This document shows positions 56,291 to 64,000 of a stretch of 64,000 bases of DNA, piece by piece. The DNA is taken from the NCBI GenBank assembly GCA_017979445.1, contig CM030718.1, forward strand, positions 22,005,021 to 22,069,020, given 5' to 3'. The position numbers and the translations under genes are program-made. The stretch's first letter is position 1; each line of letters begins with the position of its first letter. The notes below the pieces were generated by a model. The model had not been told where the DNA came from and searched no databases. It was given only the letters and a program-made list of their open reading frames with translations. Source of the DNA: Akebia trifoliata. Lineage: Eukaryota; Streptophyta; Magnoliopsida; Ranunculales; Lardizabalaceae.

Positions 56291-56671
56291 GGTCCCGTTC
56301 GGCACCCTAAGTTTTACCACACACTTTAACAAACGCGTTTTGTCCTACATGGGTTAGAAGTTTCGGAATGGGCTGATTTTTGGTGAGGATGATCTCTATG
56401 GTGAGGAGATCATCCTCACCAAAAATCAGCTCATTCCAAAACTTCTAACCCCATCAAAAATGGTTTACAAAAAATGGATGATCCACGATTTTTTCAACGT
56501 GTAAACATGGGGTTAAACATTTCGGAATGGGCTGATTTTTGGGGAGGATGATCTTCTAATCATAGAGATCATCCTCACCAAAAATCAGCCCATTCCAAAA
56601 CTTTTAACCCATGTAGGACAAAAACCGTTTGTTAAAGTGTGTGGTAAAACTTAGGGTGTTGAACATTTCCC
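56291..56671. mobile_element. Foldback MITE G10, subfamily B
   Basis: Ends GGTCCCGTTCGGCACCC and GGTGTTGAACATTTCCC. It is followed by TATATATATATTACTATG, the start of block X in copy III. Confidence 0.85.
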
Positions 56672-56801
56672 ATATATATATATATTACTATGTTCAATCT
56701 AAATGGGTTGGACCAAAAGGTTTTTGGGCAAAATGTTGGGTTTGGGCCCATCTTTATTTTCGATCGGGCATAAGAGCCGCTCTTCTTAAAAAACGGAGAC
56801 T

Positions 56802-56909
56802 CAATTGACACGCCAACTATTGTTAATGCCACCCCGATTCATATGTAAATCATCAAAGAATTAACACACATTTTGGGTGGCGTTAGCAAAATTTGGTGTG
56901 GCAATAGAA
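56802..56909. mobile_element. Small palindromic MITE (GCCACACC family)
   Basis: CAATTGACACGCCAACTATTG mirrored by ATTTGGTGTGGCAATAG. Counterpart of 35436-35541. Confidence 0.55.
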
Positions 56910-57468
56910 GTTCTCTTTAAAAAAGGGAAAATGTTCGAGTGACTGTGTTATTCACTGCATTTTACTCTAGGCTGACATGGAGATGTGCATGGAACCATAG
57001 TTGATTTTCCTTGAATCATCTACGGTTACATGCACATCTCCCCAATAGCACATTGTGAAACACAGTAACTCCAGGACGACTCAAAAAAAAGGATTAATCT
57101 ACTGCCCCATCTCATTAAATTTGGAGTCATGCTGGAGTGACTTCAAGATTGCACCTTATATCGCACATCTTGATGTAAAAGTGGATAGGAACCATAGATG
57201 TTTTTCACTTATATCTCGAGAAAAGATTCTATGGTTGTCATGTACTTTCACACTAGGATGTGCCATGTGAGGTCTAATGTTGAGGTCACTTCAGCATTAT
57301 TCTTAAATTAGGTATTTGTTGGAGTTATCTCATTATCAGCCTGTAATTCTATTGTGGACCGTTTTCAAGCCCATTCAGAAGCATACCCAAACTTAGTTAG
57401 ATTTTTGTGTGCAGGCCTGTGCTAAATATTCATAAGATATTGGGCCCTAAATAAAAAGAAAAGGAGAT

Positions 57469-57568
57469 ATTATTGCCACACCAACTGTTACAAATGCCAC
57501 ACCGGTTCCTATGTAAATCATAATTGCACACAGTTGGTGTGGCATTAGTAAAAGTACTATTGCCATAA
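57469..57568. mobile_element. Small palindromic MITE (GCCACACC family)
   Basis: TATTGCCACACCAACTGTTA mirrored by CAGTTGGTGTGGCATTAGTA. Right end partly rearranged (AAAAGTACTATTGCC). Confidence 0.6.
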
Positions 57569-57616
57569 CAACCTTTAATAGGATATTGTGTCCTAAAAAA
57601 CTAAATAAATAAGGAG

Positions 57617-57705
57617 TTACTATTGCCACACCAACATTTACTAATGTCACACCAGTTCCTATGTAAATCACCTTATAATTGAACACAGTTCGTGTGGTAA
57701 TAGTA
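57617..57705. mobile_element. Small palindromic MITE, local duplicate
   Basis: TACTATTGCCACACCAACAT mirrored by GTTCGTGTGGTAATAGTA. Copy 0 has a single element here, so this is an extra copy within block X of copy III. Confidence 0.6.
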
Positions 57706-58204
57706 ACCCTCATAAAAAAAACTTGTCAAGCCTTCATCTCCCATTCAATAGTTATATGTGTCTTCCAAGTCAATTTGTACAAAGTATGGGTTTGGGACCA
57801 ACATAAATGTTCTTCAGTCAAGTAATTCTTTAACATGGGTTCCACATTAACCAAAAATGCATCATTACATCAGTACGTATGATGGTATTACCTAATTAAC
57901 GTTTCTCCTAATAGCACTTAGGAGTTAGAAGTTTCGACTGTCAATAATCAGTATGATACATTTAAAAAAAAACTCTCTAAAGTAATAAAGATTAATCCTT
58001 TATATAAAAAATAACATGGGTCCACTGATCTTCGATATTTTGTAGACATCAGAGTAAGAGATCCCGAGTGTTCATTGACAAATTTTTTATATTTATGTAA
58101 ATCAATTTTTTTTTTCTTCTAATATACTCTTTTCCACTTTCTTTTATTTTTCTAAATTAAATGTTTGATTATAGAGCATTACGCAATACAATTAGCATTC
58201 CTAT

Positions 58205-58436
58205 GCAAGGATGGCAATCTTAACACGACTTGAAAACGACACGAAATTAGTGGGTTTGGATCAAGCCTAGTTGGGTTTGGGTCATAATAGTGTTAACCCG
58301 TCTAACATGGTTATTAAATTAGTCGGATCCAGGTTAAGGGCGTTAACCCTCGTAACCTGTTTTGACATCTTTAGTTATTATGTTATTAACATGTAGCTTT
58401 AAATATATTAACAATTATCTAAGAATTTTTAAACTA

Positions 58437-58473
<37 letters not shown>

Positions 58474-58890
58474 TAGAATTTCTTAGAACTTTTAATAATA
58501 CTTTGTTTTTCAAACTCTACAAAATATAAAAGGTGTTTTAAGATATTTTTCAAATAATATAAGTTTTTAATTTATTAAACTTAGTTTATGTCTTGTGATA
58601 CTTTATTTATGTTGATTGATATTGGTTTATGGTTCTGTGACTTTATTTTAAATAATGATATTTTTATTTTTGGTGGTGGAAATTAAATTTATTTTTCCCA
58701 ATAAATATTAGAGTTTTATTAAATAGGTTATATCTTGGTCAGGTTAAGTATACCTATTTATAAATGGGTTGAGTTTGGATTTAAGTTTTTACTAAGATTA
58801 TTAAACAGGTCGAATTTGGGTTTGGTAAATTTTCATAATACCCTAACGTCAACACAACACAACACGACATGACCCATTGCTACCCCCATA
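58205..58890. mobile_element. hAT-like element in block X of copy III
   Basis: Ends CAAGGATGGCAATCTTAAC and CCATTGCTACCCCCATA. Contains an added (TA)n tract at 58438-58468 that is not in copy 0. Confidence 0.5.
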
Positions 58891-60182
58891 AAATAAGAAT
58901 TATGAGGCTAATGATCAAAAGCTTTAGTACTATGAAAAATTAAAATAACATAGACGACAAAAATCACACAAACACAAGGATTTAAGTGGTTCGACAGTGT
59001 GTTTACGTCCACAAATTAGAATAAGAACGATTACTATTTTTCTCTCTCAAGTTTTATAGCCCAAGAGATCTTTATTTATAAAGTCGAAAGTTGCTAAAAC
59101 ATGTTTATTTCCTGAAAACATAAATGCCCCCAAAATAGAAAATCCTTAAAGAAAATATTACATTATTGCCCTTTTTGTCACTTTGGCGTTGCCCCTGCAA
59201 CTTTGCATAGTGCAACAAAATACAAGACATCTTGTACACAACATGTATAATGACTCAAAATAACACTCGAAGTTAGGGGTGGAGCTAGGTTTTTCTTGTA
59301 GTTGTCCTATAAGGTTGAAAAACTTGAAGATGAGTGATTTTGATTAGAAAATTCAAGGGTTTTTCATTAGAGGTTGAAGGAAAAAGCATTTAGGTTATTT
59401 TTCGTTAGTATGTGAGAGAAGAACTATGAAATCATTAATCATCCATTTAACAATATGTATAGGGATCTCAAATATTGACTAAAATGCCTACATGCCTCTC
59501 TGACCCTGGTATTTTCTAATAGATTAATGAAAAATGATGTCAATACCCTTACCTTTAACTTAAAATAAAATAAAAAAAACCCTTTGATTTATATTTTTAA
59601 AGCCAGGCATCTTCAACATCTAGGGTAAAAAAATTTATCTTAGTCTTGAATCATAGGTCTAATCTACTTTAACATTTAAACTTAAAGAACAATATAGAAT
59701 TTTTGAAGTAAACATGAGATTTTTGAAAAAAAAATTATAGGATTTTCCACAAAGGTATTAAGGTGAGATTAAAATTTTTTTACCTTAGTCTTGAACCAAA
59801 GAACTAATCTAGTTTAACCTTCAAACCAAAGGAAAATATAGGGTTGTTGAAGTAGAAGATGTGGTTTTTTGAAAGAAAAATTTCTAGGTTTTTCTACAAA
59901 GGGATTGAGGCAAGATTTAAAACGATGGATTTAGACAATGCTAAATAAATTCAAAATAATTTTCTATAGAAATTGAAGAGTTTGAAGATAACTAATTTTA
60001 GGACAAAAAATAAATGATTTTCAATTACAAATTGAAGACAAGGTATTTAGGTTATTATTTGTTAGTGCAGAAAAGAAAAACAATGTCAATGGGGGGCATG
60101 TCTTTAGTTTGAAAACATAGGGACATTTCAAATATTCACTCAAATGTGGAGGGGTGTCCAAATCAACTAAAACATTGAGGTA
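58891..60182. other. Block Y of copy III, no gene seen
   Basis: Matches 45730-47000. The stretch ACACAAGGATTTAAGTGG to TTTACGTCCAC (58970-59012) resembles copia LTR sequence. No open frame is conserved across copies. Confidence 0.45.
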
Positions 60183-60213
60183 GAGAGAGAGAGAGAGAGA
60201 GGGGGGGGGGGGG
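60183..60213. repeat. Compound microsatellite (GA)n(G)n
   Basis: Orthologous to 47007-47062 without the GT tract. Confidence 0.9.
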
Positions 60214-60308
60214 ATATGTCATCAATTTGAAAATATAGGGGTATCTCAAATATTCATTAAAAATTGATAGGGCATGTCATCAATTTAAAAGCAAAGGGGT
60301 GTCTAAAA

Positions 60309-61155
60309 CATAGTTAGTAAATTCGCGATTGATTCGTGAATTAGATGCGAATTAGACGAGTAATAATCTTCACGATCAAAACTATTGTTAGTTTCAAAGA
60401 TTCGGATTAATTCATGAATATTTGAATCCCAACAAATAGATCGTAATTTGTACGTATATTCCATAAGTATTTTAATGAAATATTTTGTATTTTTCTATTC
60501 TTAATTCTCCCTTCAAAACTCAAGAGAAGGAAAAAAAATCCTAAGTTGAAAATAGCCCCCACAAAAAATAATTAATCTTGAACAATTTAGAGAGTTTCTA
60601 GAATACGTTGATGATGATTGTGAAGATCTTGAAAAGGAAGATGAAATTACACCTAATCGTGAAGATATTTATTTTGACGAGCTATTTGGTTCATTTACTT
60701 CACATTAATAATTTTTTAGAAAAAAAAAATTAATTTAATTAGGTTATAAGACATAATGATTTTGGCATTAATTAGTATATTATATTTTATACTTTTCATT
60801 TACATTGATTATTTGAGGATTAAAACTAAATCTTTAATTGCGAATATATATTTTATTGGATGAATGTGACTGTGGATTGTTTATTTGTTTACTTAAGATA
60901 TTTTTAATTTAACTATTGATAATTTGATTAGTAAATTAAAATTGTTAGATCATATCATATGTTATATATAACCAAAATTTTGAAAGTTTAAAAAATTGTT
61001 GGATCTAAATCATTCTTGAATTATTTCTATATCATATTTTTACCATTCTATGTTTTTTCACCGAATTTTCGAGCTTACCGGTGCATCGCTATTCCGAATG
61101 GTACCCGATTTATTTTCATACCGTTTTTTTCCCGTCTACTAACTTGCTAACTATG
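60309..61155. mobile_element. hAT-like element with transposase-like stub, private to copy III
   Basis: 847 bp with ends CATAGTTAGTAAATTCG and CTTGCTAACTATG, and 8-bp duplication GTCTAAAA / GTCTCAAA (60301-60308, 61156-61163). Copy II shows the empty site GTGTCTCAAATACTC near 47150. A plus-strand frame at 60580-60708 encodes EQFREFLEYVDDDCEDLEKE, then REDIYFDELFGSFTSH and a stop. This acidic tail could be the last piece of a transposase, which is a weak inference. Confidence 0.75.
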
Positions 61156-61163
61156 GTCTCAAA

Positions 61164-63281
61164 TACTTATAGAAATTTAAGAGTGTCAACAAGGTCAAAA
61201 TGGGTATGTCATCCATTAAAGAATACATGTGGTACTTTAAATATATATATTTTTTTAAATAGAGGGGGTTCCAATAAATCAAAAGAAAAAAAAAACTTAA
61301 TTGGGGGAGGGGGCGAACTCAAAATATATCAAAACTATCAAGAGGATTATGTAATTTTAAAAATTATTGTAAGTGCAAATGCCCCCATTAGACATCTGCC
61401 CCTATTTGAAGTAGCACACGAATGTGTAGAGAACCATTGATTGTCCTCGAGTGTATAACACTCATATTGTTAAGACCGAAACTAATGCTCCAAAAATACC
61501 TAGATGTCAATGGAACAAAAAGTTTAAATTTTAACCTAAGGATCGTAAAATACCCCCATGCTTTAAGACCGACGGCCTCTTTCACTTACTTTATGGCGAT
61601 CCCCCCAAGCACTTAACCTTCTAAGTATCAGGTACCCCTTTCTCTTTTTCCATAAGTCGTCCCTTCCCAGACTAATCACAGTGGCCTATTATGACAGATC
61701 CCTTCCATATTCTATTTTATGGCAAACCTTCTAACCTCAAAAGGGGTTTCACTCACATCATCAAACGTACAACCAAGATGGGTGGAAAAACATAAGTTTT
61801 CTAGAAATTAGTATATGTTTTATGGGTATTTGAAATCCCTAGAAATGTCCTATTGTGAATACTGATTATTACAAAGGATCTTTTAAGAGAGCTCATTATA
61901 CATTACAAAAAAATCTTACCACTAATATATATTTGCTAAGTGAAATCTTACCACTAATCTGCTTGCTTGTAATAAAAATTTCATAAATGAATAATAAAAT
62001 GAACCTCATGATTTATTTATTTATTTATTTTTTATTTCGAGAGAATTACAACCTTTGTAAACTGCATACATTAGGTAGATTTATTTTGACAAAGACTTTT
62101 TTTAGAGCAGAGATTTGTTGTTTTGAATTTTATGTGCTAAGCTGATAAAGTAATGGCAATCCACCGTGTGTATTGGAAAAGCAATATGATTTGTTAGTAG
62201 AGAGAGAATTTTAGGAGAAAATTCCTGAGCGCTTTTTTAAATATTTTTATGATGGAGTGTCTAGACCTGTAGGCTCACCTAGTAGGAACGAGACAATTAG
62301 CCTCTTAGAGCATCATATCTCGGCCCAAATCCCCCGGCACACCACATATACAAAGATAAGCCGGGATAAATTCTTGTAAGTGACTAACAAGGGGTTTGAA
62401 CTCATGATCTCTTCCTTTTTTAGGGGACTTCGGCTACTACACCCAATGCTTGTTAGTTAACAAAGACATGTTAGATGCAAAATTATGTAAAATTATGTGA
62501 GGGTTATAATTATCCATTTATCACTCGAAAAAGAAACTTATTTCCCCTTTATGTTTTTTCTTAACAATTTGGATTTTATGTTACCAATCAATTTTAGTGG
62601 GAGACTGGAAAGTCAACAATCAAAAAGTCATTAGAAGTTTTCTTGTGAAAGAGGTCACGCTTTGTCTGAGCCAAACTTTACTACCCACAAATTTCTTTCG
62701 TAGGTATGATGAAAATGTTTTGATCTTTTTGTATTTTTTATTTTTATAAGTGAAAATTTATTAATATCTTTTATACGTCCAGTCGGTTCTAAGAAGTTTC
62801 ATATTTTTTATTAATATAAAATCAAACTTTTATATGAACATAAGACACATGTGTCCTTCCAAACTAAAACAAATCCGCTTCACCCACATTTATTTATATA
62901 TTATTATTTTTTAACTAGAAAGTCTTCACTCGGCTGACGTGCTATGGATACGGAATTATAGATCTATTTCCTCGAGATAAATGGATTTAAATCCTCATAA
63001 AAATTACATTTGTGTATCCTGAGAAAATAGATCTATGGTTTCATATTTTTTTAACCTCAAAGGTTTTTTAATAATATTCCTCAAATTTTATTATTTTTTC
63101 TCTTTTACCCCCTTAATTTCTAGTGCTTGTGCCGTCACCACGTGCGAATTCTAGTATTGCAACATTGATCAATTTTTTATATGATAAATTTATGTGTGAT
63201 ATAGACATAGCCCTTCGGTATCGATGAATATTTTGTATGCCCTAATGGTTTCAAATTTATGACTTATCCACTAACTCCAAG
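61164..63281. other. Blocks Y and Z of copy III, no gene seen
   Basis: Matches 47160-47860 and 49690-50950. At about 61850-61900 it preserves the MITE-free version of the site that holds the F1-F4 array in copy II. The frames at 61081-61440 and 61422-61616 are not conserved. Confidence 0.5.
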
Positions 63282-63515
63282 CATGATTTTAAAAGTTGGT
63301 TTAGCGTCTCGTCTCGTCCAGGCTCGATATCAAGTCGTCTCGGACGAGTTTTCTGATATGTTTGAGACGACTCGTTCAAAAAATCAAAAAAATTGAGTGT
63401 GAGTCCTAAATCTTAGTAAAAAAAAAAAGTGACTTTGTAAGTTGGTCTCATTTAGCTCCGATACCAAGTTATCTCGGGCATTAGGTCTCGGTCTCAGATG
63501 AGTTTTAAAACCATG
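63282..63515. mobile_element. hAT MITE in block Z, copy III (234 bp)
   Basis: Ends CATGATTTTAAAA and TTTTAAAACCATG. The flanking duplication has decayed (ACTCCAAG / TCTCCAAA). Orthologous to 39500-39727 and 50957-51187. Confidence 0.85.
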
Positions 63516-64000
63516 TCTCCAAAGGACTAATAGAAAATTATTTAAATGTCCTCATCTTCAATCTCTAATTAAAAATCCATCATCTTTAAACTCATCAACT
63601 TGTGTAGACACTTTTTTATTTTATTTTAAAACTCATTCAACCTATTAAAATCAAATCTCTAGAGTGAACTTTTTTAGTCTATCCGACATCGTCCTTAATA
63701 CGTCATTCAAACCCAAGAATTCAATCTTCAACTTCGCCCAAAAGTCCTATATCGTTCTTGAGCTTTGAAGATTGAATAAGATATAATCTTGCGGTTGAAT
63801 ACATGGTTAAAAAAAATTGAATCTAGCGAAGGAAAATTTTGAATTTTGTCGAGAAGATTGATGGGTTTTTTCTACCAGAGATCGAATGTGCGGGATTTTG
63901 GTGAACACAGGGTTATATACAATATTCACTAAAACTTGATGAGGATCCCTCCTTAATAAAATAAAAATATCTTATTAATTTTAAAACCTCTTGTACAAGC

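Larger units (their letters stand above)
56690..64000 (+). repeat. Zinc-finger segmental unit, copy III (runs off window)
   Basis: Complete block X from TTACTATGTTCAATC, then Y with a private hAT insertion, then Z to the window end. The last bases (CCTCTTGTACAAGC) align with 51671-51684 of copy II, 291 bp before the end of ZFP2, so a third zinc-finger gene (minus strand) is predicted just beyond the window. Confidence 0.85.

Noticed and set aside
52822..56671. Regularly spaced palindromic repeats resembling a CRISPR array
   Set aside because: Units are 350-410 bp, the spacers are TA microsatellites, and the context is a plant nuclear genome. They are transposable elements.

Overview
This is nuclear DNA from a flowering plant, most likely a eudicot. 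The evidence is two intronless plant-type C2H2 zinc-finger genes with QALGGH fingers and an EAR motif, plant Ty1/copia and Ty3/gypsy retrotransposon remains, hAT-, CACTA- and MITE-like elements, many TA microsatellites, and strongly AT-rich intergenic sequence. I cannot name the species. An assembly gap of 100 N lies at 25019-25118. Intact protein-coding genes are rare: only the two zinc-finger copies look functional. All boundaries of repeats were placed by eye.

Left part (1-25018). A degenerate tandem array is built from a module with three parts. P is a minus-strand LINE-type reverse transcriptase 3' end, Q is a short spacer with a plus-strand ORF, and R is a minus-strand ORF preceded by a TATA box and three long hairpins. 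The modules alternate in two types (P1, P3, P5 versus P2, P4, P6), so the array behaves like a dimeric higher-order repeat. It is broken by later insertions that can be read against the uninterrupted copies: a full-length copia element (3520-8980, matching LTRs and a 5-bp target duplication), a TRIM-like miniature retrotransposon (12585-12920), an Athila-like LTR with its primer-binding site (19499-20639), two gypsy gag fragments, small CACTA-like elements and a 129-bp insert with a 10-bp duplication.

Middle (25119-35200). After the gap come CT/GA-rich sequence, a head-to-tail series of five foldback MITEs separated by TA microsatellites (25790-27704), a gypsy gag fragment, and mostly anonymous sequence containing a clean 346-bp hAT element with an 8-bp target duplication.

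Right part (35205-64000). A segmental unit of about 8-9 kb (X-Y-Z blocks ending in the zinc-finger gene) occurs as a truncated copy 0, an inverted copy I carrying ZFP1 (plus), a direct copy II carrying ZFP2 (minus), and copy III, which runs off the window about 290 bp before a third zinc-finger gene would be expected. Two more MITE arrays (four elements at 47897-49638 and ten at 52822-56671) sit at or near unit junctions, and a truncated MITE sits on one inversion breakpoint.

The most unusual feature is the MITE superfamily. About twenty elements share one core hairpin but carry at least six unrelated outer arms and several interchangeable 11-bp termini. They are packed one after another inside TA repeats, and one element is a clear chimera of two subfamilies.
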